Shown: one piece after another, positions 1 through 12,926 of the stretch | Layout: every line of letters begins with the position of its first letter | How positions within the stretch are numbered: the first letter of the stretch is position 1 | Assembly (NCBI GenBank): GCA_024752435.1 | Contig: CP103032.1 | Location: 434,001 to 498,000, forward strand | Length of the DNA: 64,000 bases | Origin: Allantophomopsis cytisporea | Taxonomy: Eukaryota; Ascomycota; Leotiomycetes; Phacidiales; Phacidiaceae | Reading direction: 5' to 3' | Program-made: the position numbers and the translations under genes | Notes under the pieces: generated by a model | The model's database searches: none | Told to the model about the DNA's origin: nothing | What the model saw: only the letters and a program-made list of their open reading frames with translations

Positions 1-2986
1 GCTGACTGACTGTCGCTGGGCATGGGACATGTGCCGAGGGTCTCGCTGACTGTGAGATTGTATTATATGCAGTTGCTATCGTAAAGTATCCATCTAATGT
101 TCTCTGAATCACCTGAATTACCTGCGTCGATTAATGTAGGAGATAGGAGTTGAAGGTCTATCAATGGTGAAGTGAAGTGTCCATTTGATTGATTGCCGCG
201 TTCATTTAACTATGTATGCGCATTTGCTTCATTTGCTTCATTTATCTGCCATGTTTGATTTATGCTTGTGCCGTTCGCGGGTGGGGGAGACTGATAGAGG
301 GACGGAACTAGAAAGGGGCCAGGGGTACAATGAATAGCTCTTTGCTTATGGTGGTGAGCACACATGCGCTGAGTGGACCCTCTTCGAGTCATCGACCGAA
401 GACAGATAATTGGGGGGAGGGGGAGAGCAAGCGGGAGGATTATTCGGAAAAGTATCCATACAAAGCCAAAGCATGGTAAAGTAAAGGATTCCGTACTACG
501 AGAGCAACAGCAGCAACGCACACAGCTCTCTCTATGACTTGGACCAAGCATTAAAGAAAGGAGGTCACATCATTTTGATTCACCACGAGCGCTTTCTCCC
601 GGGCTCCATCCTAGCTGTTCTCGCCGCCTTTCATACTCGGAGCGGACAAGCTGCAATATCGTGGCCCCCTCACACCTCCCACGCTTTCTCACGCTCCGCT
701 GAGCAGTGATCAAAGTGCCCTGAACTGGCGTGCATTGGCGGTTTAGCTCTCCAGCCTACGACTGAGACTTTGTACTACTGCTGCTGTGACGACGTGCAGC
801 AAAGCGACGTCAATGTGCTGCGAGCATGGTCATGTGTGTATCCACTCTACACAGTAAGCTCCGACGGGGAAAATGAGTATGTACAGGAGGAATTTCGACG
901 TGGTGTTTGATGCCGGAGGAGAGTCGAGACAGAGCAACAGATGGCCGCGTGATGTGTTTATTATTGAACCTCTTTTTCATTACACTGACACTGAGTACGT
1001 CTTGCTTGCTTGACTGACATGCGCTATTTGATCTGAGTCTCGATTGCTATGTTTATTGCGTGACAAGCTCCAAGTGGTAGATTGAAATGAAATGCCCACT
1101 AAGGCATTATGAAGCTCTGACCCTTCTGACCCTTCTAGTCTTCTGCAGATGTATCGACCCGTAGACGAGGTTTGGGGTACTGTTTCTTAACAATGTCGCC
1201 CCGATATACCGAATCAGATTACTGTGGTCCATTCAAGCATTCAAATGAAGGTGAAGTGAAGTGAAGTAAACCTACTTTGTCTTTGCCTTGTCCTGTGTTG
1301 CATCTGGAGTCTCTGTTCGCATATTCACGTCAATCTGAATCTGACCCAATCGAGTGCATTTCACTAAACCTCCATGTCCACATCCAAACTGCAGCATCAT
1401 TTTATCTCCCTAGATGAGATGTATATGTCAGTACTAAGTTATAAGAAGTATAATAAGAAATAAAGTAAAGCCAGATCGGGCCAGAAAATAACTAACCTCT
1501 GTTCTTGCAAAACAATTCTGATTTGTTCTCCTTCCCTCGTCCCCTAAAAAAAATCCCCTCCCCTTTTTCCTTCTTATTTTCTTCTCCTTATCCATACAAT
1601 ATCTCCGGGGGAGCCGTCCTCATCAAATCAAATCACCACAGCCTGTCAATTGGTGCTCATTTCTCTCCCCTTTCTACCCTCCATTCGTTCGTTACCTAAG
1701 CAGATCGGTCTCGTTCTGGTTCTGGTTCGGGGTTCTGGCTCGGGCTCTGGCACTGGCTCTGGGCCACCAGGCACCATGACATTCTCCCTCCCTATTTTTG
1801 TCCGTCCACCGAACGTGGGACCTTTTGTTTTCTTTCCTGAGGAGTCTAAGCTAGTTGTGGACCACCGTTCAATCTACATTTGTATTACCCTGGCCCCATT
1901 CGTTGCTAGACGCCCTTTCCATTGCCATCAGTTCCCCTTTTGTGTTAAGATGCTGCCCGTCTTCCCTGGCAGCTGCCACCTATGCCCGCTATGCCCCTCT
2001 CCTCGGCGGCCCTGTCGCGATTGTGTTTCCCACTGAACTCCTCTCCTCTCTACCTTATTCCGCCCTTCCGTGATCCATAACAGGTATTGTGAGTGGTGTT
2101 GGTTGATGGATTGTGTGGACTGGGAGTACAGAGCACTTTATTTGATAATAAGAGCGGCATATGCCTTGCTTTTGTCCTTTATCCTTGGTTTGCTGCGTTG
2201 GAACATTGTTGTGCTAGAGTGCAGATTGCAGAGCAGAGCAGAGCAGAACACATCACTCCAAAAGAGTAGAGTATGAAAATATAGAATAGAGTGAGTGAGT
2301 GAGAGTGGAGTTAGCACAGGTACGGCGTAGTACATGAATAGGTACATGATACATAATACATACGTACATACGTAGCAGTCGGGTAGAAGTTGGTATATAT
2401 TGAGTGGTAAGATCGTTAGGTATGGCCTGTAAAGAAGAAAAAATAGGAATAATAAATACCAATAATAACAATGGTATCTTAATCATTCCTCAATGAACCC
2501 CACTTGGATCTTTGGAATTATTGTTCCATTATTCCATGATTCCATTATTCTATTATTCCATCTAACATCATTCTATTTAATATCATCAAGCTATGCCACA
2601 GTACACGCATCTCCATAAAGGTAGAATAGCGGAATTACATCGGCAGGGGTTGAAAACAAGGTCGCTAAACAACCCAAATTGCCCCAGTCCCTGCATCTTG
2701 AAAGCCTGAGCCTGACGCGAAAGAGTGAGAAGGACGGACGGCCATCAGAGCTCACAAGTCGCAGATTCCCATAACGTATTACTGTTGTACCCACGCTTCT
2801 CTCTCTACCTTACTCTCCTCACAAACCCAGTTAATCCAGCATCAACATCAACAGCCCACACAACCCATCCCCTCAACCCAACCAACCACGCTCTCTTAAT
2901 TTGATCAACAACAACGAATAAATCCCACCTCTTCACCTCACTCCCAATAAAAAGAACACATATATCTTCGACGTGAAGATCGTCAG
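1..2986. other. Gene-free region upstream of the Knr4 gene
   Basis: I see no frame with protein-like composition or convincing splice sites. The stretch from about 1505 to 2070 is pyrimidine-rich and contains a short Gly-Ser-coding TCTGG/TCGGG repeat near 1709-1761; both strands give frames there, which is what low-complexity DNA does. About 2500-2590 holds a run of imperfect ATTCC/ATTAT repeats. Part of this DNA is probably promoter and 5' leader of the gene starting near 3.0 kb. Confidence 0.5.
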
Positions 2987-3037
2987 ATGAGCAGACGTTA
3001 CGATCGAGTGTCCGAAAATAGTGCTCCCCAGCCCGTG

Positions 3038-4870
3038 ATGGCCTCGTAAGTAGACGAATCTCCTTTCTCACTCTCGTCTTCATGAAGAGATGGAGACATC
3101 GTCCTTCTGTCCCACGCAGCAAAAGCATTACTAACATATCCGCTTCACAGCCTCAATTCCGCCTTTCGCTCTGTCTGGCATACTGTGAGTATTGAGTCCT
3201 CCAGAATGCCATATTCCCACGCAATTTCACCGCTCTTTGGAGCTCAAACGCGTATCAACGTCACAAGTACACAAGAGTACTCGTTGAGTACAGTGGAGAG
3301 ATATGAGCGCTGACCAGAACAGTTTACTTCCTACGATAGACATGCCAGTCACGATTCTCCATATACCTCTGGTCAACATGTGCCTCTCCCGCAAAGCAGA
3401 CATGCTCCGCTCACCTCCATCGCGACATCCGCTTCCGAATCTCGCGCCGACATCAACTCCCCATACTTTAACGAGCAAGGGCAACCGCTGAACTCCTCCG
3501 CAAACAATTACCCCAGTTCCCCATCAATGTTCCCGTCTTCCCCGGGCGCAAATTCCCCTTACTCCCCAGGAATGAGATCTAGTGCCGCACTCAAACGTCA
3601 AAGCACAAATGAGAATTTCGAGAACGTTACGCCTGGCGAGATTCAATTACAAGCATTCCAAGAGGGTCTCCCCCCACCACCCCCAGTGACACACTCGTGG
3701 AAGAGAATTGATAGATGGGCTGAGGAGAACTACGAAGAGTTATTCGACAATTTGTGTGAGGGATGCACCGTCAATGACATCAACGAATTGGAGCACCAGC
3801 TCGACTGCTCTTTGCCAATGGAAGTTCGCGAATCTCTTCAGGTGCACGATGGACAGGAACGTGGTGGTAACCCAACTGGTATCATTTTTGGTTGCATGCT
3901 CTTAGATTGTGAGGAAATGGTTCAGGAATGGGAGCAGTGGAAGGTCGTCAACCAGGAATATCTTCAGGAGCCTGCCAACTTCAGACCTGCAGTTCCGGCA
4001 AAGGCCCTTGGCGGTAGCTCTTCTAACGGATCCTCTTCCAAGGCTCCTCCCACCGTCAACAACCCCAATTGGAGACAGGATTTGCTCGCCCGCCAGGATT
4101 CTCAGCCACCAAACGCTATCCAGAGAGTATACGCTCACCCAGCCTGGATTCCATTGGTTCGTGATTGGGGAGGAAACAACTTGGCCGTCGATCTTGCTCC
4201 AGGCCCAACTGGAAAGTGGGGTCAGGTTATTCTCTTCGGTCGTGACTACGACTGCAAGTACGTTGTTGCTCGATCCTGGTCAGCTTTCTTGGCAACCGTT
4301 GCCGATGATCTCGCAAGTGGAAAATGGTTCGTCGATGAGGAGACAAACGAGCTCAAGCTCAGAGAATTCAAGTCCTCCAAGGTTGAGCCAGGATACCTTG
4401 ATATTCTCCGCTGGAGAATGGATCAAAAGTATGGCCGTAGAGGTCCAGCAGGAAATGGCAAGCGCAGATCGCAAGGCCCAATGAGTGGTCCATCCAACGG
4501 CGGATCTCCAAGCCAATCTCCATATGCATCCCCACAGGCTGATATCGGTGAGCCGCGCGGAAGATCTATGCAGCGCTTCAGTGGTGCTTCCCCAGTGACC
4601 AGCCCACAGAGAACCTCATTCGGTGGTGTTTCCAGCCCTCTGGCCCGCGTAAATGAGGAGACCCAAGCAGGCACTCCACTCACAGTCCAGACCAGCCCAA
4701 AGCTCGTTGAGGTTGCAACACCAAAGGTCGAGGAGAAGAAGGATGACGATGAGAACTTGGAGTCTTTGATGACCCCAGTCACTTTGGATGATGATAAGGA
4801 CAACGCGACTTCCGAGAAGCACGCTGCCTCGGTCCAGGACGAACCCGCCATGAAGACAATTGACATTTAA
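3038..4870 (+). CDS. KNR4: Knr4/Smi1-family cell-wall assembly regulator
   Basis: Three exons: 3038-3045, 3151-3184 and 3323-4870, about 529 aa, joined at clean GTAAG/CAG and GTGAG/CAG sites. The joined N terminus reads MASLNSAFRSVWHT then FTSYDRHASHDSPY, the usual opening of filamentous-fungal Knr4 proteins. The central part (roughly residues 120-330, with THSWKRIDRWAEENYEEL, GCTVNDINELE, and SLPMEVRESLQVHDGQE) is the SUKH/Knr4 domain; the flanks are low-complexity Ser, Pro and Asn and the last 60 residues are acidic. In yeast the family links the cell-integrity MAP kinase pathway and calcineurin signalling to wall synthesis and morphogenesis. An in-frame ATG at 2987 would add 17 residues; I prefer 3038 because homologues as I remember them start at the short MxxLNSAFRSV segment. 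Function is by family; the domain call is strong. Confidence 0.93.
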
Positions 4871-6280
4871 GAAATTTCTTTCACGCTGCGTAACGGAATA
4901 CAGCTTCTTTTTTGTTACTTTGAGAACTTAACTACACCATGATGGCGTTTGAGGAGTGGGTCGTGTGCTTAACTTATTTCTTCACACTGATTCGGCGGCA
5001 GTCCTGATCTGATCCTCGGGCTGGTCTTTTTCTATTTTCTTCTCTCTCCCGACTCAACGACTTGAGACTGGAACGAATACGGAATTGAGAATTGCAAGGA
5101 AGAGGATTATTTTGCACTGGCTCGAAGCACAGCTTGTTTTGTCTTGTTACATCGTGGATACTACTAATTTGCTTGCTTGGCTGCTTGTTCTTTTTTTATC
5201 CCAATTATGCATTTCTCATTTTCTGTCTGGCTTAGTTTCGGCATAGCAATGCAGTGCAATGTTCTTTGTCTTTTTTTTTTTTTAACGCTTTTTGTGTCGT
5301 CCCTTTACCTCTTGTACCATTACAAAGCAAAATTGATGTGTTTCTTCTAACTTTTGAAGCCTCTATTTTTCGTTGCTATATCTTCTGCCCACGCCATCAT
5401 CCCTCTCAACTCTCTTCCCCTAAACTTAAATAAGTTCCTCTAGTCTCTCCGTTCCATTGGAGTTTGTTCTGTTTGCGCGAGGATCCAGAACTGCATCTTA
5501 GTATTCAATGATGATGATTCTGCTTTTGGCTTTGCCTTGATTTCCTCGGGTTTCTGTGTTTTGTCGACTCTTGCTTGCTGATGCTTTAGGGTCGGCTGTG
5601 GTTGTTATGGTGGTTGTATGTGTCGCCGTAGAGTTCATGAAGGTGTGGGGATTGGCTTTGTATATTTGAGTGGCACAGTTGTGGTAGAGGAATGAGGTTG
5701 ATTATGCCCGATCCTTTGATATGCTATTGGTGTCACTCGTTGTACTGCTCTGCTATGTGAGGTTAAATTGGTGATAATTGATTTTGAAAGACTGGCCATT
5801 TACGTTATTATAGGAAAACACTATTTGTTATTCTTGAGCAGTTTCTGATTTGGAGGACGAGTTATAAATGACTTTACTGTTATTGTTGACTTAATAGAAT
5901 AGTATGCATGAATTTATTCTAAGCAAGAATATTTGCATATGCGCTTCGAAAAGCTCAATCAACGACATATATATGGCCGTGTAAGCTTGAGGAGCATCAC
6001 GTGCGCCGCTTGCAAGGATAACCCACCAAGGTAAGCTTCAACAAGCTATCGAGCCTACGCACTGATCAATCTGTATCAGCCGCGCAACGTCAACCTACCT
6101 TACGCAGCGCATCACCGCATCAACAACTTCACAATCTCACGACATCCATTTGCTGTCAACTCACCTACGAAACCCCTAAGCTACCTAGGGATAATTTAAC
6201 AGCATCTTTGATTACGAATATCACCACGAACCAAACGTCGGATAAGATAGGTCCAAATCAGCATTGCATAATATAGGAAA
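4871..6280. other. Intergenic, Knr4 3' region and Vps68 promoter
   Basis: No gene seen. The first several hundred bases are T-rich, with a T run at about 5271-5283, and look like 3'UTR. A TCACGTGC E-box lies near 5998, about 280 bp before the next start codon, and short CT/AG-rich leader-like DNA follows. Confidence 0.5.
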
Positions 6281-6978
6281 ATGGCAGAGGAAAGCGCCTT
6301 TCGAATCCGCGGCTTCAAGCGCCCAGAATGGCTCACTGGCGCTACAGCCAGGAGTGCAGGCGTATATGTGGCCGGAGCATTGGTAAGAACACCATTCAAC
6401 CATCTCCAAATCCTCACAATGGGCTCGAAGCTTGCATCTCTCATCCTAGACCTTACACCGTATTTCATCCGGCGTAGACTAACATCCTCAGTTCTCCCTC
6501 GGCTTCTACACGATCCTCGATAGTGCCGTCTACTCAGCCTCCCCACTCAACGGCTCGCGCATTCATATCAAGTTCATCGACTGGCTGCCGCTGATCTTCA
6601 GCGTCCTCGGCATGCTCATCATTAACAGCATCGAGAAGACGCGCCTATCCGCCGACTCATTCAGCTACTCGGGCTCTGGCGTCGCCTGGAAGGCCCGTGT
6701 TGTTCTCTTCCTCGGCTTTGCTAGTTTGGCTGGTGGCCTTGCTGGCGCTGTTACTGTGCTTGTGTTGAAGTATGTCGTGCCTGGTTATAGTGGTATGGTG
6801 CTTTGGATGGGAGTCAGTAATTTGGTTGCGAATGCATTGGTGATGGCTAGGTGAGTTTTACCCTCGTGCTCTTGGGTCATGATCTTGTTGAGGGAAGGAA
6901 CTAACGGGTTGCAGTACTGTTGTTTTGTGGGTTAGTCAGAATATGGAGGATGAGTACAGCTACAATTTGTCGCTATAA
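6281..6978 (+). CDS. VPS68: Vps68/TMEM50-family (UPF0220) endosomal membrane protein
   Basis: Exons 6281-6382, 6492-6850 and 6915-6978 give a 174-aa protein. It has the family layout: a cytosolic N terminus with RIRGFKRPEWLTG, then four hydrophobic segments (about residues 24-45, 65-80, 105-130 and 140-160), an SGSGVAWKARVVLFLGFA segment before the third, and a C terminus NMEDEYSYNLSL. In yeast Vps68 partners Vps55 in a complex that acts late in endosome-to-vacuole sorting; animal TMEM50 proteins are the same family. Splice sites are GTAAGA/CAG and GTGAGT/CAG, and the joins restore an unbroken frame. The length fits the family. Confidence 0.9.
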
Positions 6979-9673
6979 GTTTTGGGGACTGATGAGTGAG
7001 GATGGTGGAGAGTTAGTTTGTGGTTAGGCTAGGACCAATGCTTGCGGCATGTGTCTTTTGTACGACAATGAATTCCTTTTTCTCCGTGTCCTATTTGTAT
7101 GATAAGGAGTATTTGAATTGGATCTTCGGATGGATGTGAATGTGTTATAACACATCTATTACTGGGCCATACAATTACCATCAACTAGTAATTAGTTCAT
7201 GATGAAAAGGTATCTTTTTGGCTGTGATCAATTGCAGTCTCCCTCACTCACGTATCTAAATACATTGTAAGAGACACAAGTTACACTTGGACCTCGTGCA
7301 ACTAGCTGATAGAAATTTGTGATTATGTTCTAATAATGTATCTCTTTTATAGCATAGAGATTTCACTCATGGTGAGAGCCTAGATGCATATGCGATTCAG
7401 TATCAAACTGTTCCTTTGTATGAAGTGCTAGTTCGATTTTGCGCACCAGAGTTCAAGTACCATAGAACCAGAGTCTATAAAATCATTCTACAAGCTCTTT
7501 GCACCTGGCCAACTCCTGATTATCTACAGTCCAAAAATTTCATGTAGATCCGCAGGATGATAAGACTGCAACCTCGCACTTGTCAAGTGTCACAATTTAT
7601 CCAGACAACATCCGCTCGCTTCTCGTCGTTATAGGAAGAGATTGTTAGATTCTATTCTCAAGAGCAAGATGATCGGGAGTGACAAATATTTTGATTACTT
7701 GGATCGAATAAATTGACCGGGTACTGGATGTGTGATTTTATTTTTGTAAGATTCGGCTTCTTAGTACTCAGGGAACAGTATCCATCTATGAGCTCTCTAA
7801 TTCGGGTCAAGGTAGAAAGCCCTTACTGCAAATCAAGTGAGTAACAAGCTTGGTGTTTTTACACTCTATGAGGCATTACGAGTAAGATTTCTACTCCTTT
7901 CTATTCCTTCATGGAGATCCTCAGCTCAACGTCTATGTAAGAAACGCGTTACCATATTTCTAATAACTCATTGCTTTCAGGAATATTGTATTAGACGAAT
8001 TCATTCAGTAGTGTAGGAAGGGTTTGATTCAATGCCATGAAACTCAAGTGCTTTTATAACCATCATTTCGTTACATCATAATAGTTTTCTTCCTGATACT
8101 ATTCATTGGGTTTCTCGCCAATTCAGGCTCTTCGTGACTGATGGCAAGAATGCGAATGACGAGGATGACTTTAGTATAGAACCTATGAGAAATAAGAGTC
8201 ACTGGAGTCTTTCTAGTGCTCAAGTATTTGTATAGATGAGGTAGCATATTCAAAATTTCTTCAGCTACCACTTTCCTGTTCATGATGGTTTATATAGATC
8301 GAATTATTCAAAATTATTATCCATAACTAATCGGTATCTGAAGAAAGAGAAATCTTAATTGAGAAAACCTATTGCTTTTTGATAATTTCGTTTCTTTCTT
8401 ATAGATCTCGATTAACAGTCCTGTTATGAGACAATATCAAAGTGCGAAAAGGCCCTTTAAATGAATGAAGAATATTCTTGCTAGTACAGTGTGCAAACGC
8501 GAGAGCCAAGCTGTGTTCCCACTCACAGTTTTAGATTGAGATACTCGAGAAGATTTTGATTAAGATTTTGAATTCTGCCGCAAATAGCGAACACAATCTC
8601 GATACGCAGTAATGAAATTTATAAAATTGGAGTTTGATGATGTGGGGAAACCTTAGCCAAATTGCGGACCCCACCCTGGTCACGACATGGCGGCCACGAT
8701 GCCCAAACCGCTAAGTGATCCTCGAAAACGCGGAGATGTCATTTGTTGATCTGCAGGGGTCGGATTTAGAGCTTTGTGACCTGAGAAAGAGACGATGAAG
8801 TGAAGATTTTAGAGGGCTTCATGGTTCAGAAATAGGATGAACGAAAGACATCATGTAGGAGTGAGATGCTATTATGATAAGCGACGGAATCGCAGAAATG
8901 CACAGTGAAATTGTGGCAACCTGTGGGTTAATTATTATTGACTGAAAAGCAGATGAATGCTTTGTGTATACACGCACAAAGTAGCTGTTGTAAGTGTATG
9001 TCACAGTGAAAAACTACATTTCTATTTACACGGTGTGGGTTGGGCATGAATGAACATCTTATTCTTGTTGCTACTATCGAGTGCTCTAACCCAGCATAAA
9101 AATGAAGATGTTGATCGAAAGAAGAACAAAAACCACGACATATCCCGACACTTAAGAGGGAGGGAATTGTGAAGCACAAAAATTGCAAAAAATAGTCATA
9201 TCGTAGACTTGCTTGAACAATGGTCCGGTGGATACCAAATGAAAGACAAACTCAGCTTTTTGCTAGTCATGACACTACTCGAACGCACAGTCTTAATCAT
9301 CAGTAGAGAAATTCGAACTGAGTTTACCATATGAAAGTTGTTCAGTGGTCGCCAGGAAGTGTCGTTGGAGATAGAAACTTGTGTTTTCAATATATGGCGC
9401 ATGCACTCAGAAGCCTCACATCTAGGCACTACTTGGTATATCAGTTCTAATAGCATCAAGCAGAATTGCATATTGTCAAGCCATACAGAAGCGATTTTTG
9501 GTCATGTATTATATTATTCATACCTAAACACTGTTCATGCGGTCTGAACAGAGCCAGCGATATAAAGGACATGTATAGTTCCGAATTACCCTTCCCAATC
9601 CTCTTCAAGTAAATCCCAATCCTAATCCATCTCATTAAAGCTTTTTCATATCATCCATCAATCATTAAAGCAT
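6979..9673. other. AT-rich gene-free stretch
   Basis: About 2.7 kb without a supportable gene. Short frames occur on both strands but none has a recognisable domain or paired splice sites. The composition is AT-rich except for a more GC-rich island at about 8645-8770, which includes GCGGACCCCACCC. That island looks like an orphan promoter or the remains of one. I see no terminal inverted repeats or transposase motif. Confidence 0.45.
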
Positions 9674-10980
9674 TTAAGCTCCGTTACTAAGAGACAAATC
9701 AAATCAGTGATGTTCAGCAGCTGAAAAAGAATTAAACTTACCCGTTATAGGCAATCAAGTTTGGGCTTCCACTTCCAGCGCTAGTAACCTTACCGCTGGT
9801 ACCCAATGCCTTGATTCTAGCTTGGACCTTGGCTGGGGTGGTAAGACCCTCAAGCGCAATAAGGTAAGCAGCAAGACCAGCAACATGGGGAGTAGCCATG
9901 GAGGTACCGCTGATGGTGTTGGTAGCGGTGGTGCTTCCAATCCAAGCAGAGAGAATATCGACACCGGGAGCGAAAATATCGACAATGGAGCCGTAGTTAG
10001 ACCAAGAGGGCTTAGCATCGTTACTGTTGATAGCAGCAACAGTGATAGCGACGGCAGTGGAAGCAGGAGAGGAGTTGGAAGCATCTTCGCCATCGTTGCC
10101 GGCAGCTACGACAACGGTGACACCATCGCCAACAGTGGAGGACACGGCTGAGTTAACGGCGGTGGACTTGGAGCCTCCAAGGGACATGGAGAGGACACAG
10201 TCACCATCGCAATTGGTGCCAACCCATTGAATACCAGAGATAACACCAGAGTTGGTTCCAGATCCATCAGCATCGAGAACCTTGACAGCGACGAGGTTGG
10301 CCTTCTTGGCTACTCCGTAGGTGGATCCGGCGATGGTGCCGGAGCAGTGAGTGCCATGGCCATTCTCATCGGTGTCCTCAGAGCCGGAGATAAAGTTGGT
10401 GCCCCAGGAAGCACGGCCACCGAATTGGGCGTGATCGATGTAGATACCTGTATCGACGACATAGACTGTGACTCCAGATCCAGCAGTTGTGTCATAGATA
10501 TAGGTAGTGGTGTCTGGATCTTCATGGGAGATACGTCCAAGACCCCAAGTAGCTCCGGTTTGAGTAGTCAAGGTTGAGGCATACACCTTTGCATCCTTCT
10601 CAATGTAGTCAACCTATAATCGTTAATATTTGGGAAAGCAACATGCGAGGACTACATACCTCATCAGAAGCAGAAATTTCATCAATGGTAGTAGAATCGG
10701 CATGAATCTGATATCCAGCAAAAGCAGTCATGTTGTAGTTGGCTCCGATACCGGTATAAGGGGTATCCCTTTTGCCCAAGCTGATGGAGATAGCAGCCTC
10801 GTGAGCGAAGATAGCTTCGGCGCTGATACCCTCCTTATAAACAACAATGTAGCTGTCTTCGACAACATCCGTAACATCGGCATTGCGAATTTTAAGGTTT
10901 GCTCTGGCAGTAGGGGCTCCCTGAGCAAGAGGGAGAATTGCGGCAGCCAAAGTGGCCAACTGGACAGGAGAGAAGCGCAT
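9674..10980 (-). CDS. Secreted subtilisin-like serine protease (proteinase K family, S8)
   Basis: Exons 10980-10660, 10613-9742 and 9686-9674 give 401 aa. Residues 1-21 (MRFSPVQLATLAAAILPLAQG) are a signal peptide. Residues about 40-115 (DSYIVVYKEG, TAFAGYQIHAD) are an I9 propeptide that inhibits and folds the enzyme. The catalytic triad is visible: Asp in VVDTGIYIDH, His in NGHGTHCSGTIAG, Ser in GTSMATPHVAG; the oxyanion Asn is in VAAGNDGEDA. This is an extracellular endopeptidase used for protein nutrition and, in some fungi, host attack. The last intron (9741-9687, 55 nt) is my call: it changes the end from YNG-stop to YNGNGA, the ending I recall from fungal homologues, and its donor GTAAGT itself contains the alternative stop. 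A TATA-like box and CCAAT palindrome lie upstream. Confidence 0.93.
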
Positions 10981-12926
10981 TTTGAAGAAATTCCAAAGGC
11001 GAATTAAAGACCAAAGAATAAGATGAAGAATGAAGAAGGATGCGAGGAATGATAATGATGAGAATGTTCCTACATCGTGGGGAAGGAGAATACTTATATT
11101 GGCATCGCCAATTTCCACGATAGCTTCAGATCTTCTCAGACATACCCCATTTTAGTCTTTTAGATTCGATAGCGTGACGAACCCCCATTAGAAATGTCAC
11201 CAGCGGCCAAGACTAAAAATTGTCTTGGTTTTTGATTTTGTAAAGTTCAAGAAGAAGGCGAAAGATTTCACCTTCTCCAAACAGAGTCTTGGCCCATATG
11301 ATAACATCTCGACATTGAGGGCGTAACGAGAAGTCTATGAGATAGAACTAAGACATGGGTTCGGAGTTTAGAAGCGGGATGGCCGCAGCTGCTGGTGCAG
11401 GGACGTTTTTTGGTACAACTTCAAAAGGGAGGCATGAGGTCGATATCGTGTTCGGGAGATAGACACTTTCTGACAGCCTGACAGATGGGAGGTTGAAGGT
11501 GAGCGACCACGAAGATCTGGAGATTGGAGTCTTGGCGTATTGATATTGTGTGCTTCATTCAACTGTGGGATCCTTGCACAAGTTATGCAATGCACAAAAA
11601 TAAATCAAGCTTGAATAAAGTCCTTGGCGATATGCACGATGCCCCATGTGCGACATTCAGATAAGGAAGGTACCTGACTACGCAACAACATTGGATAGTA
11701 TTGAATCTCGATGTCGGGAGAGGCCTCGGAGATTCTTTGAGGCGGGGAAAATCCTCGTCGTTACGGCATTGGCATTTCTTGGAGTTCTTGGAAGCCAGAG
11801 TGGCGTTGCTTGGTAGCCTCCAAGAGGAAGCTTGACATAGAATCAAAGTTCATAAAAGGATGGCAAAGAATGATTACAATGGTGCGGGGAACAAGATCCA
11901 GGAGTCCTATTAACTGATAAAATGCGTGGCTAGCATGATACTCCACCAAATTCTCAAGTTTTCATGAGGATATTGGTTGCACAGCTTTAGAAAGATCGGA
12001 TGAGGTCCAAGGCAAGCTTCTATGAATGTTCCACCCAATGCTTATCTGAATTGACATCTCGGGAGATGCGTGTCTATGCCATAGTCAACCATCGGCCTAT
12101 CTGACTCTTGCGGCATAAGACGTAGCCAAGAACTATTTATCGGATTACAGGCTCTTGCAGATGAACGTCTTTGTAACATCAGAAGGGGCTGATAGCCAAG
12201 CCTTCATGGATGAAGGTGTTATCATACCGTTGGTAGGATCCGGCACACACTCTATATTGGAGCCCGAAGTCTCCGTGGATTGATACGACAGCACCAAACG
12301 AGATCCAATTGATGGAAAGATTGAAAAATGGTTCCATGTATTCTACCAACACAGTCTGCCTCTGGATGACTGTAGAGCCCCCGAACTGTATAATTCACAA
12401 CCACACTACCATAACCTCGTCGCTGCCAAGACTGTCATCTGCCAACATGCAGTAGGAATTCGCCGTCATGTCATATAGTCTTGCGGTTTTCTACCCTTTG
12501 CCACACATAGCAGCTTTCTTGTCATACCAAGAAATTGCGTTACATTATGAGCTCTGATATCGGCATCTCCTAGGACTGGTTAACTTCAAAAGTCATGAAG
12601 AATACGAGCGGTTCACGATACCCCAAGGTAACATATCGAGATCCTTGAACATGTCGTCTTGATAGCTCATACGTCGATGGACGTCGGGATGAACTTTCGA
12701 GAATGTGTTACCGCAGCGATATTGCGATAATATAGACCATAACAATGGCAATACCTTGAGCTACATTGACTCATCTTGTGTAGTCAAGGCGGGCAAGTTG
12801 CCAGCCTTCAAGACTGCTGCGTGGTCCATGTCTCTCTTGACATGGTAGCTAGCTCATCTCCCATTACAAGTGCACAGCCAATATGTAGTGTTTCGTTATC
12901 CATTGAGTTCCAAACATCACCACTGA
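10981..12926. other. Intergenic region upstream of the protease
   Basis: No gene supported. The first 130 bp are the protease leader and core promoter. Two GCCAAG cores (PacC-type, 11206-11211 and reversed at 11288-11293) occur within 320 bp of the start codon. The remainder, about 11.4-12.9 kb, has only short frames without domain signals on either strand. Confidence 0.45.
11092..11112 (-). promoter_or_regulatory. TATA-like box plus CCAAT inverted repeat of the protease gene
   Basis: On the minus strand AATATAAGTA lies about 112-121 bp before the protease start codon. Overlapping its upstream end is a perfect inverted repeat, ATTGGC-ATC-GCCAAT (11098-11112), giving a CCAAT box in each orientation. 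CCAAT is the site of the Hap complex in fungi. Binding is inference; the palindrome itself is seen directly. Confidence 0.45.

Noticed and set aside
1505..2073. Overlapping plus-strand frames in a CT-rich region
   Set aside because: Frames overlap in different registers and follow low-complexity sequence including Gly-Ser repeats. No start context or domain.
9822..10577. Plus-strand frames over the protease
   Set aside because: Shadows of a C-ending-codon gene on the other strand; no domain of their own.
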